Below are positions 9,913 to 19,809 of a DNA stretch of 64,000 nt, piece by piece. The DNA is from Candidatus Omnitrophota bacterium. GTDB lineage: Bacteria; Omnitrophota; Gorgyraeia; Aquiviventales; Aquiviventaceae. The translations under genes were made by a program, and so were the position numbers. The stretch spans positions 52,260 through 116,259 of the forward strand of contig JAUYPJ010000037.1 in NCBI GenBank assembly GCA_030697665.1. The letters run 5' to 3'. Position 1 is the stretch's first letter; every line of letters begins with the position of its first letter. The notes below the pieces were generated by a model. That model was not told where the DNA came from and did no database searches. It saw nothing but the letters and a program-made list of their open reading frames with translations.

Positions 9913-11103
9913 TTACGCCACGTGACCCACCCCGCGCTTGGACCGCATGAGATCTTCATACCACTGTTCGTAGGACCGCACCATCCCCAGGGCATCAAAG
10001 TGCCGTTCAACCCGTTCCCGTGCTCGCGCCGCAAGGTCCCTCGCCAACACGCGATCCTGCAGCAGACGCTTCATGGCCTCCGCAAGCCCCACGGGATCCT
10101 CTGGGGAAACGAGCAGGCCGGTCTGTCCGTTGGTAATAATCTCGGGCACCCCCCCGCTCTCACAGGCCACCACTGGAACTTCGAGTGCCATCGCTTCAAG
10201 CATGGCGATTCCGAAGCCATCCCAGATGGAGGGAAGGACGAACAGGTCGCTACCACGCAGGAGCGCAGGGACATCCTCACGGCGACCAAGGAAACGCACC
10301 GTATCGTCCAGTCCCAGGGCTCGTGCCCGCGCCTGGATCGCGGGCCGCTCCGGCCCGTCCCCGATCAACAGACATTCGAGCGCGAACTCCGGCACAAGAC
10401 GGCGGAGCGCCTCCAGCAGGACGCGGTGTCCTTTAACCGGGGCGAATGCCGCCACGGTCACGATGCGAAAGGACCGAGCCCTTCCAGAGAAGGCATACGG
10501 TGCAGCGTTTCGTTCGGCCGTTTGTTCCCCTGCTGTGCGGATCTGGCTGATCTCAATCCCATTATGGATGACCCGCACGCGCTCTGGACGGAGCTTGATG
10601 CCAGGCCTGGAACACACGGCCTGCCTCACCGCTTCGCTACAGGCGGCCATTCCGTTGAAGAAGCGATACATCCCGCGATACACCTGTGAGCTGATCCGCC
10701 ATCTGACACGTCTGGGAAACGGCTCTGTCTCCCAGAAAAAGTTGACGTTGTGGAGCGTAGCCGCTAACACCGGAACGCTCACCAAACGGCTGGCGAGTAG
10801 TCCGTAGAGGTCGCCGTGAAACAGATGGGTATGGAGGATGTCGACTCGTTCTGTACGGATCAAGGACGCCAGGTGACGAAGCGTCCGGACATTGGGATAC
10901 ACGGGAAACGAGAACGGATAGACGTGCACGTCGCCTGCACGTCCCAATCGATCCGTCAAGGAAGACCGGGGACACACGAGAGATACGTTGAACCGACGCC
11001 GGTCGAGGTGGCGTGCGAGCAGCTCCACGACACGCCATCCACCACCGAGCTGATCCGTCGAGATCACGAGCATCACCCGCAAGGAAATGAGCGGATCAAT
11101 CAT
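9913..11103 (-). CDS. Glycosyltransferase family 4
   Basis: LRVMLVISTDQLGGGWRVVELLARHL...TVAAFAPVKGHRVLLEALRRLV...GDGPERPAIQARA...LPSIWDGFGIAMLEAMALEVPVVACESGGVPEII. Start placed at 11103. Confidence 0.92.
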   Translation of the reverse strand: MIDPLISLRVMLVISTDQLGGGWRVVELLARHLDRRRFNVSLVCPRSSLTDRLGRAGDVHVYPFSFPVYPNVRTLRHLASLIRTERVDILHTHLFHGDLYGLLASRLVSVPVLAATLHNVNFFWETEPFPRRVRWRISSQVYRGMYRFFNGMAACSEAVRQAVCSRPGIKLRPERVRVIHNGIEISQIRTAGEQTAERNAAPYAFSGRARSFRIVTVAAFAPVKGHRVLLEALRRLVPEFALECLLIGDGPERPAIQARARALGLDDTVRFLGRREDVPALLRGSDLFVLPSIWDGFGIAMLEAMALEVPVVACESGGVPEIITNGQTGLLVSPEDPVGLAEAMKRLLQDRVLARDLAARARERVERHFDALGMVRSYEQWYEDLMRSKRGVGHVA

Positions 11104-11875
11104 GGCGTCGCTCCGAAACCCCCCGGGTCGTCGCGCGCAGACCGCGCCGCAACAACCGCGCTGCCTCTCGACTGAGGCGGGGCCAGGGCTGTTGGTCATC
11201 GGTCCTTGAGAACCGTGAGGGACGACGCTGCAATCCCGAAAAGTACTGTTCGTAGGGCAAGCCCTGGACGATCCGCCCAGGGGCGGCTGCGCCAATCCAC
11301 TCCGGATGCGCCAGGAGCTGCTGGGTATCCGCCAGGCCACCTGTCCTGTTCTTGAAGAGCGTGCGGTTGGCCACGTCGAACACGAACGTCCTGGGGCCCA
11401 TGTCAACCAGCGCGACTATCAAGAAGTGGTCGGAGCGCCCCAGTGGAGTGAGCTTCGCAAGACCTGCCTGGAAGCCAGCGTAGCCGGCCAGAAGCACAAA
11501 GGCCTCGGTTCTCTGGTCTCCTGGCCCATAGCCCCTGATGAGGATGTGCAGCGGGTGGTCATCCACAATCGGAAAGCCTTCGGGCACCGATCGAATATGC
11601 GTGGTCACCCACGAGAAAATCCTCACAAGCTTCTCTTCGTCATCTGATATGCCAGCAACGATGTCGTGTACCATGCGTCTGGTCTGGAGGTCGCGGCTGA
11701 GGAAATGAACGGCCTTTTCGTACAGCGGCAGCTGTTGACTCGACCACTGATAGTTGATTCCAAATCGAGTTGTGACGGGCCAATGGCTGATGGCGACAAG
11801 AGCGACCATCAGCCCCAGCATGATGAGTACCGCTCGACGTCCACGGAAGACCTTCATCCCATCAATTCCGCGCAA
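11096..11875 (-). CDS. Transglutaminase-like protein with TM anchor, apparently lacking catalytic Cys
   Basis: N-terminal TM then ...LVRIFSWVTTHIRSVPEGFPIVDDHPLHILIRGYGPGDQRTEAFVLLAGYAGFQAGLAKLTPLGRSDHFLIVALVDMGPRTFVFDVANRTLF; fold-like pattern, no Cys at the expected G-x-C position. Confidence 0.55.
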   Translation of the reverse strand: MRGIDGMKVFRGRRAVLIMLGLMVALVAISHWPVTTRFGINYQWSSQQLPLYEKAVHFLSRDLQTRRMVHDIVAGISDDEEKLVRIFSWVTTHIRSVPEGFPIVDDHPLHILIRGYGPGDQRTEAFVLLAGYAGFQAGLAKLTPLGRSDHFLIVALVDMGPRTFVFDVANRTLFKNRTGGLADTQQLLAHPEWIGAAAPGRIVQGLPYEQYFSGLQRRPSRFSRTDDQQPWPRLSREAARLLRRGLRATTRGVSERRHD

Positions 11876-11924
11876 GAAGATTGTTGTCGCGTGACGTCAT
11901 CGTTGCCCTCGCCCTTTGACCGGT

Positions 11925-12040
11925 TGGAAATCGGAGCTGGTCAGCGATCACCCAGGCCAGCAGCCGATTCCCCGCGTCGGTGAGGTGAGCTGAAGTTCAG
12001 CACCTCTATAGCGCACCCCGCGGTCCTGCAAGGTTCGCTC
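11925..12040 (-). pseudogene. Remnant of SGNH/GDSL hydrolase C-terminus (frameshifted)
   Basis: Between the asparagine synthase stop and the transglutaminase-like gene: VLLERTLQDRGVRYRGAELQ in one frame, then SAHLTDAGNRLLAWVIADQLRFPTG in another; resembles the D-x-x-HLT-x-x-G-N block of SGNH hydrolases. Confidence 0.4.
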
Positions 12041-13982
12041 AAGGAGTACGGGCCAGGTAGCGTCCTCTGGATTGTTCACCCCGACCCAATACCAAGGACA
12101 AGTTCTGCAGCCATACCTCGAAGGTCAACAGCGTCCAGAGCCGGTGGGAGTGGTCAGCCCGCCCGGACACATGGGCTTCGACCAACGAACCGACATAGGA
12201 GGCATCGAGGTACTGGCGCCAGCAGGCGCCGGAGGACAACAGGACATCCTGAAGGAAGTCCTTCAGATCAGTCCGAAACCAGCGCTGAAGCGGCACGCCG
12301 AACCCCATCTTTCCCCGTCGTAGAACCGGTTGAGGCAACATGTCGGTAAACGCCTGACGGAGGATCACCTTCGTCCGCCCCCAGCGAAGCTTCATCGCAT
12401 CCGGAAGGCTGAACACGTATTCAAGCAGCTCGCGGTCCAGGAAGGGAGAGCGAGCCTCAAGCGCGTGCGCCATCGAGCAGCGGTCCGCCTTCACGAGGAG
12501 ATCGTCCGGAAGGTAGGTTTTCACGTTCAGGTACAACAACTGGGTCAGGGGTGATGCGTTCCGGCACCGACGGACGTACGGATCGAGAGCGGCAAGAGGC
12601 GCTCCGGCTCCGTTCGTGCCTGTCCACAGGTGCGGGAGATCCTCATAGAACACGGCCACCCATCGAGTGAACCGTTCGGTGAACGGGAGTGCTGCGCTGC
12701 CGGCAAACTTCTGCAGGCGCCCCCAGGGGCTGCGAGGTCCCCCCCACGGCGGCAGGTTGGTGAGGAGCGAGCGCGCCGCGCGCCGCAGCGCCAGCGGGAC
12801 TCGCTCTGACCAAAGGGTCGCGCAAAATCGGAGATAGCCTGCGAACAGTTCATCACCCCCATCACCGTTCAGGGCCACCGTCACATGCTCCTTCGTCAGT
12901 TGAGCCAGGAGGTAGGTCGGAATGGCCGAGGAGTCTGCGAACGGCCCATCATAGTGCCACACGAGCTGATCAATGAGCTCGACGGCTGAGGGCTCCACTC
13001 GGAACTCGGTGTGCTGCGTGCCAAAGTGCCGTGCCACCAGGCGCGCGTAACGTGTCTCGTCAAAGCGCGAATCCCCGCTGAACCCGATGCTGAACGTCCG
13101 CACCGGCTCTCGCTGGAGCCTGCTCATCAAGCCCACGATAATTGACGAGTCGATGCCGCCACTCAAGAAGGCCCCCAGGGGCACATCAGCTACGAGCCGC
13201 CTCCGCACGGCAGCCGTCAACAGCTCTCGCACCCGATCAACCGCTTCGGCCTCGGAAGGCGCTCGATGCACAGATGGCGCAGCCAGCGGCACATCCCAGT
13301 AAGCTTCGATCTGAAGCCGTCCGTCATCATTCAGCGTCAGAAGGTGACCTGGTGGCAATTGGCAAATACCACGGTAGAGCGTGTGAGGGGTTGGAACATA
13401 CCCGAACAGGAAGAAGGCTGGCAGGGCTTCGGCATCCACCTCAGGGACGATCGTGGGATATCGCAGCAGCGCCTTGATCTCAGAGGCGAATGCAAACCGT
13501 CCGCTCCCTGGATCAGCATAGTAGAACAGCGGCTTTTTCCCGACTCGGTCCCGACCGAGCAGCAGCGTCCGGTGCCGCGCATCCCAGACGGCAAAGGCAA
13601 ACATCCCCTCGAGGCGCTCGACGCACCGCACACCTTCTGCTTCGTACAGCCGCAGGAGGACCTCGGTATCTGAGGCGGTCCGAAAGCGCACTCCGCGCTG
13701 CTGCAGCGAGGCGCGTAGCTCAAGAAAGTTGTAGATCTCACCGTTGAACACGATCCAGACGGATTGATCGTCGTTCGACATCGGTTGCGAAGCCTCTTCA
13801 GACAGATCGATGATCTTCAGTCTGGCATGGGCGAGCCCAACCGAACATGGGGGAGTGTTCTTGAGCACCACCTGTCCCCTTCCCTCAGGGCCGCGATGTG
13901 AGAGGCTGGCAAGCGCTTCCGCCAACACGGCTTCCTCAACCGCTTGGCCATCCCACTGGAGCATCCCGACGATGCCGCACAT
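12039..13982 (-). CDS. asnB: Asparagine synthase (glutamine-hydrolysing)
   Basis: MCGIVGMLQWDGQAVEEAVLAEALASLSHRGPEGRG N-terminal GATase II domain (Cys2) and LSGGIDSSIIVGLMSRL synthetase domain. Confidence 0.95.
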   Translation of the reverse strand: MCGIVGMLQWDGQAVEEAVLAEALASLSHRGPEGRGQVVLKNTPPCSVGLAHARLKIIDLSEEASQPMSNDDQSVWIVFNGEIYNFLELRASLQQRGVRFRTASDTEVLLRLYEAEGVRCVERLEGMFAFAVWDARHRTLLLGRDRVGKKPLFYYADPGSGRFAFASEIKALLRYPTIVPEVDAEALPAFFLFGYVPTPHTLYRGICQLPPGHLLTLNDDGRLQIEAYWDVPLAAPSVHRAPSEAEAVDRVRELLTAAVRRRLVADVPLGAFLSGGIDSSIIVGLMSRLQREPVRTFSIGFSGDSRFDETRYARLVARHFGTQHTEFRVEPSAVELIDQLVWHYDGPFADSSAIPTYLLAQLTKEHVTVALNGDGGDELFAGYLRFCATLWSERVPLALRRAARSLLTNLPPWGGPRSPWGRLQKFAGSAALPFTERFTRWVAVFYEDLPHLWTGTNGAGAPLAALDPYVRRCRNASPLTQLLYLNVKTYLPDDLLVKADRCSMAHALEARSPFLDRELLEYVFSLPDAMKLRWGRTKVILRQAFTDMLPQPVLRRGKMGFGVPLQRWFRTDLKDFLQDVLLSSGACWRQYLDASYVGSLVEAHVSGRADHSHRLWTLLTFEVWLQNLSLVLGRGEQSRGRYLARTP

Positions 13983-16546
13983 CACGACGCGGTGGCCTCC
14001 ACGTGTTCCCGTGGCAGGGGATGTGAATCGTGGCCAGCTCGGACCGCTCGGAATCGACCCAGCCTGGCGATCATGCGTGACCACATCTCATGGGGTTTTC
14101 CCTCCGCAGCGACAATGAGCAGTGGGAGCACGAACGCCAACCGCAAGCGGAACAGCGTGCCCATGTTCGCCACCACCAGAGACAGCGGCACGGCGACCAG
14201 AAGAATCCATACCAGCAAGACATACGCCTCGACTCGGCGGGAGGCGACAAACCTCCGCGCACCGACCCACATCACAGGAAGCATCAAGTAGAGGAGCAAC
14301 ATCTCAAGGCCGGAGAACATCCGCATGATGCCCGTGGAGCCGTGGGTGTCAAACCACTGCCACGGAAACGGCGCCAGCAGCCCAATCGCCAGCGCGCGCG
14401 GCAGGTACTGTAACAAGGATATCAGCCGAGAAATGACGGCGTGTGGATCCATGAGCGAATGGCCGCCAGTGGTCACAAAGCCTCCACGCCAACCGCCCAG
14501 AGCCGCCGGGGTCACCTCCTGAACGGTTGACACCGCTTGCTCATCGAGTTGACGGAAGCTGTCCATAACCACTGTGTTCCGCCCCGCACCACCCGGTATG
14601 CTTGCGTCGGACTGAGACATTAAAAGGAGCGCTAGGTCCTGGAGGCGCTCGTCGGAAGCTTCTGAAACAAGGGCAGTGACGTGGGGAGCAGCCACTGTGA
14701 TCTCCGGAAGCGGGCGCAGCGAGAGTTCAGCAGGAGCCCCTGCGCCCTCTGGCAGTCGGCCCGGGGCCATCGGCAACGTCTCTTCAGGCATCACGGTTGC
14801 CAGCTCAGGTGTTCTCTCTCCTCCGCGTGCCACGGTGAGGTACGCGTCAAGAGGGTTGGCAGAGGCTCCGACAACCAATGCTTCCTCGTACACGGTCTGC
14901 GCCTCCTCCCACTGTCCTGCATCGAGCAACTTCTTGGTATGGGCTACTAAGAGGGTCACCAGCGTATGTCGGACCCGCTCAACCGCTTCAGAGTTCCCCC
15001 CGGCCATGACAAGCGCTTCTTTCACCCGCGCGATCGCGGCCTCAACCTGTCCTTGGCCTTCCAACGCCAGAGCCAGGCGCTCGTAGAGGAAGGCAGTGGG
15101 CGCTACCCACCGCAGCGCCTGTTCAAAGGCTCGCTGCGCCTCCACGAACTGCCGATGCTCCAGCAAGTGGTCGCCCTGGGCTGCAGAGAGGCGTCCCAGC
15201 ATCTGCTGAACTCGATTCGTCTCCTGGGGTGTGGCGGCCGCCTCGAGCGCCTGCTGGGCCCTGGCCACAGCGTCCTCAACCTGCCCTTGGCCTTCCAGCG
15301 CTAAGGCAAGATGCTCGTAGAGGGCGCTGGCAGCAGCGCCCAGGGCCAGCGCCTCCTCGTAGGCCGCCTGCGCCTCGATAAAGTGGTTTTCCTCAAGCGC
15401 CACGTCACCTCGCGCGACGTGGAGCTGTCCCGCGAGGTGCCTTACTTCTGCTTGCCGACGCGCGTCATCTGGTACCTGTGCGAGGTACTCCTGGTAGACA
15501 CGGGCGGCTTCGTCGAAGTGCTTCTCTTGAATGTGGACGGCCGCCAACGCGAAATAAGCGTTCCCGTTGGAGGCATCCTGTGCGAGTGTCTGGCGAAACT
15601 CTTCCGCTGCCCCAGCGAACTCGCCAGCTTTCCACGCCCGCATGCCTAACTGGAAGTGGCGTGGCGTAGGGTGGATTGAGCTCAGGAGGTGTGCCGTATC
15701 CAAGCCGCGAGCAAACAGCACGGACACCACGACCATGGTCGCCAGGACCAGGTACTCCGCGCCGAGACTGAGACGCCGCTTCGCGACTGCGCTCGCGGCT
15801 GCCGGCAAGAAGACCACGAGCATCGTCAGCGCGAGGATCGATCCCAGATAGAACCGGAGCCGAGTCAACAACACGACCGAGCTCATCAGCGCAAGACACC
15901 AGGCGATAAGCCGCAGGATCCCAATCCGGCGCCGATCACGAACAGCGCCACACGCCTGCAAGACCAAGAGGAGAACCGCCAGCGTGAGGAACAGGCTCAA
16001 GGAATCCTTCAGGAGCTGGCTCGACCAGATGAGCGTGGATGGCCAAAAGCTCACGAACAACCCGCTGACCACCGCCGGCCGCTCACCGGAGAGCCTCCGG
16101 CTGATCGCAAACGCCAACAGCCCGCTCAAGGTCCCCAGGAAGCAGTTCACAACCACAGCCAAGAGCGGATGGGACCCAAAGAAGGTGTAGATCGTCGCCA
16201 CCACCACGAGATACTCGACCCCGAGCCCCGTGATGTAGGGCATGGGCGTACCGGCGAGCCACACCGACACGAGCGGCGATCCACAAAGGTGGTACACGCT
16301 CGCATCGGGCGCGAATTGCCAGAACCCCGGGATCTCTGCTTGCAACGGATGAAGAACGGGGAGGCGCCAGTACGAAATGGCAAAGAACACCACTGCCAGC
16401 ACGACTCGCAGACCGTAGGAGACCAGCAGCAACCGACAGACCCGCGGGCCGGCCACCGGCATGGCCAATCGCCTGATGAGCCGTGCCCCGAACCAGCTCA
16501 TGACCAGGAAGGTCAAGCAGATCTGCGGGGTGAACGGCGTGACCAT
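13982..16546 (-). CDS. Large membrane protein (GT39-like) with internal TPR repeat block
   Basis: N-terminal helices with ...PYITGLGVEYLVVVATIYTFFGSHPLLAVVVNCFLGTLSGLLAFAISRRL...WPSTLIWSSQLLKDSL; middle TPR repeats (LALALEGQGQVE... twice, 78 aa apart); C-terminal helices. Confidence 0.75.
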   Translation of the reverse strand: MVTPFTPQICLTFLVMSWFGARLIRRLAMPVAGPRVCRLLLVSYGLRVVLAVVFFAISYWRLPVLHPLQAEIPGFWQFAPDASVYHLCGSPLVSVWLAGTPMPYITGLGVEYLVVVATIYTFFGSHPLLAVVVNCFLGTLSGLLAFAISRRLSGERPAVVSGLFVSFWPSTLIWSSQLLKDSLSLFLTLAVLLLVLQACGAVRDRRRIGILRLIAWCLALMSSVVLLTRLRFYLGSILALTMLVVFLPAAASAVAKRRLSLGAEYLVLATMVVVSVLFARGLDTAHLLSSIHPTPRHFQLGMRAWKAGEFAGAAEEFRQTLAQDASNGNAYFALAAVHIQEKHFDEAARVYQEYLAQVPDDARRQAEVRHLAGQLHVARGDVALEENHFIEAQAAYEEALALGAAASALYEHLALALEGQGQVEDAVARAQQALEAAATPQETNRVQQMLGRLSAAQGDHLLEHRQFVEAQRAFEQALRWVAPTAFLYERLALALEGQGQVEAAIARVKEALVMAGGNSEAVERVRHTLVTLLVAHTKKLLDAGQWEEAQTVYEEALVVGASANPLDAYLTVARGGERTPELATVMPEETLPMAPGRLPEGAGAPAELSLRPLPEITVAAPHVTALVSEASDERLQDLALLLMSQSDASIPGGAGRNTVVMDSFRQLDEQAVSTVQEVTPAALGGWRGGFVTTGGHSLMDPHAVISRLISLLQYLPRALAIGLLAPFPWQWFDTHGSTGIMRMFSGLEMLLLYLMLPVMWVGARRFVASRRVEAYVLLVWILLVAVPLSLVVANMGTLFRLRLAFVLPLLIVAAEGKPHEMWSRMIARLGRFRAVRAGHDSHPLPREHVEATAS

Positions 16547-16555
16547 CTGCGACGC

Positions 16556-17656
16556 TTACACTCCACGTCCCACCGGAGGACGTTTCCCAGCGTCCTGACG
16601 GAGGATGTTGACATACGAAGGAATATACCGCTGCATGGCAAACCGCTCTTCCACGGTCTTCCGGCCAGCCAACCCAAAGCGGGCCCGTAATGCGGGATCG
16701 GCCAGCAGGTGCCCGAGTGTGTCAACCCACTCATCCTCGGACTGCGCCAGGAATCCGTTGACCCCGTTCTGGATGATCTCGCGGTTTCGTCCCACATTGG
16801 ACACGACACAGGGCGTCCCAACCGCCATGTACTGCACCGTTTTAAACCCGGTCTTTCCATACACCCACGGCTCCACGGGTAAGGGGTAGACGCCGATATC
16901 CAGCTCCTGAAAATACGCCACGTCCTTTGTCAGCGTCCAAGGTTCCTGGATCACCTCCACCCCTGGAAGGCGAAACGGGCGCGCTGCGCCAACCACCTTG
17001 AAGGTGAACGCGAACCGCTTGGCCAAACGACTCAAGACGGGTTTCAGGGGTTCGAGAAACGGGGCGGTGCTGTGGCTGCCGATCCATCCGATCAGGGGAC
17101 GTGGCCGCGAAGGCCGGGTGGGAGGCGCGCGAAACTGCTCGATGTCCACACACGTGGGAATCATATAGACCTTCGGGTTGAACTGTTCAGCGTACTGGCG
17201 CAGGTAGTCGTTGCAGGTAATGACGCATCGACTCCAGCGCAGGATCGCCGGCAATTTTTGCGGCATGCGAAGCCACGCGGCGATGGGGTTCGCTGGGTTG
17301 TCCCGACGCAGAAAAATAGCATCGTCAAGGTCAAAGACCATGGGCACATCGCGGAGGGCGAAGAGCCACTCGATGACCGGGGGGCCGATTGGAAAGGCTT
17401 CAAGATGAATGAACACCGCATCGTATCGCCCGCTGCGGATGACGTCTCGCAGCCGTTTGAGGCTGCTGACGAGGAAGTGGCCGAGCTTCATTCCCCATCG
17501 CCCCTGTTGGTACACGATCCGGTAGAACCGTGGCGTCAGAAAGGGGCTCACGGTGCAGTGGATGCCCTGCAGCCGCAAATGCGGCAGGTACTGCAACACA
17601 CGATACCGGCTACTCGCTCCCTCCGCGGGATGCGGGGTCAGAAAGAGAACGCGCAT
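16556..17656 (-). CDS. Glycosyltransferase family 4
   Basis: MRVLFLTPHPAEGASSRYRVLQYLPHLR...MVFDLDDAIF...PLIGWIGSHSTAPFLEPL...DIGVYPLPVEPWVYGKTGFKTVQYMAVGTPCVVSNVGRNREII. Confidence 0.9.
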   Translation of the reverse strand: MRVLFLTPHPAEGASSRYRVLQYLPHLRLQGIHCTVSPFLTPRFYRIVYQQGRWGMKLGHFLVSSLKRLRDVIRSGRYDAVFIHLEAFPIGPPVIEWLFALRDVPMVFDLDDAIFLRRDNPANPIAAWLRMPQKLPAILRWSRCVITCNDYLRQYAEQFNPKVYMIPTCVDIEQFRAPPTRPSRPRPLIGWIGSHSTAPFLEPLKPVLSRLAKRFAFTFKVVGAARPFRLPGVEVIQEPWTLTKDVAYFQELDIGVYPLPVEPWVYGKTGFKTVQYMAVGTPCVVSNVGRNREIIQNGVNGFLAQSEDEWVDTLGHLLADPALRARFGLAGRKTVEERFAMQRYIPSYVNILRQDAGKRPPVGRGV

Positions 17657-17671
17657 GATGCTGACGTCGTG

Positions 17672-18568
17672 TCACACCTGCTGCAACGTGCTGTGCGCCA
17701 GGTACCGCTGCACATAGGTCCGCAAGGCCTCCTGCCACGGCGGCATGTGATCCAACCCCAAGGATTGCAGTCGTTGGTTCGCCATGGCCTCCGAGGGCGC
17801 CCTGGGGGCCGGCAGCGGAAAGGCCTCCGAGGTGATCGGCCTGATGGTGACACCGGGCCGACCGAGGAACTCCACGAGTTTGCACGCAAACTCATAGCGG
17901 GAACACACTCCATGGTTCGTCATGTGAAACACGCCGACATGGTCGGTCTCGATCAGCGTGGCAATCCCCCGCGCGAGGTCTTCAGTGAAGGTGGGGCTGC
18001 CGATCTTATCGGTCACGACCGACAGCGTGTTCCGGGTCTGCAGCAACTGTAGGATCTTCCCGGCGAATTTTTTATCCCGATCATGCCCGCCCACCATCCA
18101 CCCGGCCCGCACGATCAGATGGGAGGGGACGTGGTGCCGCACGGCGAACTCCCCGCTCAGCTTCGCCCGGCCATAGACATTCACCGGATCGGGTTGATCA
18201 GACTCCACATAGGGTGTGGGTTTCAGCCCGTTGAAGACCCCCGCGGTACTCACATAGAGCATCCGGATGCGGGATCGCCCGCAGGCGCTCGCGAGGTACT
18301 CGGTCCCAACCGCATTGGTGAGGTACGCATGCGCGGGTTCCCGCTCGCATCGATCCACGTCCGTTTCTGCCGCAAGGTGCAGCAGGAACCTGGGACGCTC
18401 CGACGTGAGCACGGCATGGATGGCGCCTTCATCCCGCACGTCAAGCTGAATCGTGTCGGAGCTCCTTGGCTCCAGATCCGTCGGGATCACCTCATGGCCC
18501 CGCTGCCGCAGCTCGGGGCACAGGGCACTGCCCAACATCCCTTCCGCCCCGGTCACTAGGACCTTCAT
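17672..18568 (-). CDS. dTDP-4-dehydrorhamnose reductase family (RmlD-like) SDR
   Basis: MKVLVTGAEGMLGSALCPELRQRGHEVIPTD...LHLAAETDVDRCEREPAHAYLTNAVGTEYLA...VYGRAKLSGE. Confidence 0.88.
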   Translation of the reverse strand: MKVLVTGAEGMLGSALCPELRQRGHEVIPTDLEPRSSDTIQLDVRDEGAIHAVLTSERPRFLLHLAAETDVDRCEREPAHAYLTNAVGTEYLASACGRSRIRMLYVSTAGVFNGLKPTPYVESDQPDPVNVYGRAKLSGEFAVRHHVPSHLIVRAGWMVGGHDRDKKFAGKILQLLQTRNTLSVVTDKIGSPTFTEDLARGIATLIETDHVGVFHMTNHGVCSRYEFACKLVEFLGRPGVTIRPITSEAFPLPAPRAPSEAMANQRLQSLGLDHMPPWQEALRTYVQRYLAHSTLQQV

Positions 18569-19800
18569 CCTTCCCCCTCCTTCGGTTCGTCAGATCCATT
18601 GAGGCAACGGTATAACTCAAGATACCTCCCCACCCCCATGCGGAGATCAAAGTGGCGCTCGGCCACCTGCCGGCATCGCCGTTGGCAGAGGGGGTCCTGA
18701 AGCAGTCGAGCGACGTCCTCAAACGTCGTCTCGAACGCCGACACGCTCACTTCTGACAACACCAGACCCACCCGCTCCCGGCGGATCAGCGCGCCAGCGT
18801 CCCCGATCCCTTCATTGATCACCACCGGCACGCCGCTGGCGAGCAGCTCGCCGAGCTTGGCCGCCAACGAGCCCTGTTTGGAAAATCGCAGCTTCCTGAA
18901 GAACACCGCAAGATCCAGCAGGCGCAGGTAGGCCGGCATCTTTTCGAACGGGGCTTGAGTCAGCACGAGGCGATCGCGCGGTACACCGGCCGCTACGGCC
19001 TCTGCCGTCAGACGCGCATGGTCCTCCCTGGTCACTAACAGGACTTTGACGTTGGGGAGGCGCCCGCACACAAACGCCAGGTAGCGCAGGATCCAGTCCC
19101 GGAGATACCAGTTGCCGGTGTTGCCGACACAGCCGACGACCGTGACGTGACGCAACCCAAGCTGCGCGAGCAGTTCGGGGTCCTTTGGGCCGGGGACAAA
19201 CCGATCAAGGTCCACACAGGTCGGCACGACGACGATTGGCCGATCCGACGGGATCCGATAGCCGAGCGTCGGAAACGCCGCGATGCCCTCCGCCGTCAAC
19301 GAGACGACCGCATCGGCCTCCTCAAAGAACCGACGCTCCCATCGTTTGGCCAACCGGTAGGCGAGCGAGCGGGTACTCCAATGTCCTGCATCCACTTTTT
19401 CATCAGCCCAGAACGCGCGCATATCGAAGATGAACCGTGTCCCGCAGCACCGCTTGAGGCACACCGCAATGACGGAGGCCACATAGCCCCTGGCATGCAC
19501 CACACGGACGCGATGCCGTCGGCAGAGGATGATCCCCACCATGATCCCGCGTAAGACATCGTAGCCTGTCGCCAACAGCGATGGCCATTTGTGGTAGCGC
19601 AGCCATCGCCAGCGGATCGCCGCAGCCTGAAGCTCCCGCGTCAGGGGCGCGAGCCGCCCACGGTCTTTCAGATCTCGCCGCTTCTCATACGACAGCAGCG
19701 CAACCGTGTTGTGCTTCGCGATCTGGCGCAAATAGCTGAGGACCTGCGACTGGCCGAGCGGCTCCAACATTCCATCATAGGAGATATAGAGCAGCACCAT
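18565..19800 (-). CDS. Glycosyltransferase family 4
   Basis: MVLLYISYDGMLEPLGQSQVLSYLRQIAK...FIFDMRAFWADEKVDAGHW...VVVPTCVDLDRF...VVGCVGNTGNWYL; ATGA overlap (18565/18568). Confidence 0.88.
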   Translation of the reverse strand: MVLLYISYDGMLEPLGQSQVLSYLRQIAKHNTVALLSYEKRRDLKDRGRLAPLTRELQAAAIRWRWLRYHKWPSLLATGYDVLRGIMVGIILCRRHRVRVVHARGYVASVIAVCLKRCCGTRFIFDMRAFWADEKVDAGHWSTRSLAYRLAKRWERRFFEEADAVVSLTAEGIAAFPTLGYRIPSDRPIVVVPTCVDLDRFVPGPKDPELLAQLGLRHVTVVGCVGNTGNWYLRDWILRYLAFVCGRLPNVKVLLVTREDHARLTAEAVAAGVPRDRLVLTQAPFEKMPAYLRLLDLAVFFRKLRFSKQGSLAAKLGELLASGVPVVINEGIGDAGALIRRERVGLVLSEVSVSAFETTFEDVARLLQDPLCQRRCRQVAERHFDLRMGVGRYLELYRCLNGSDEPKEGEG

Positions 19801-19809
19801 CGACCGACC

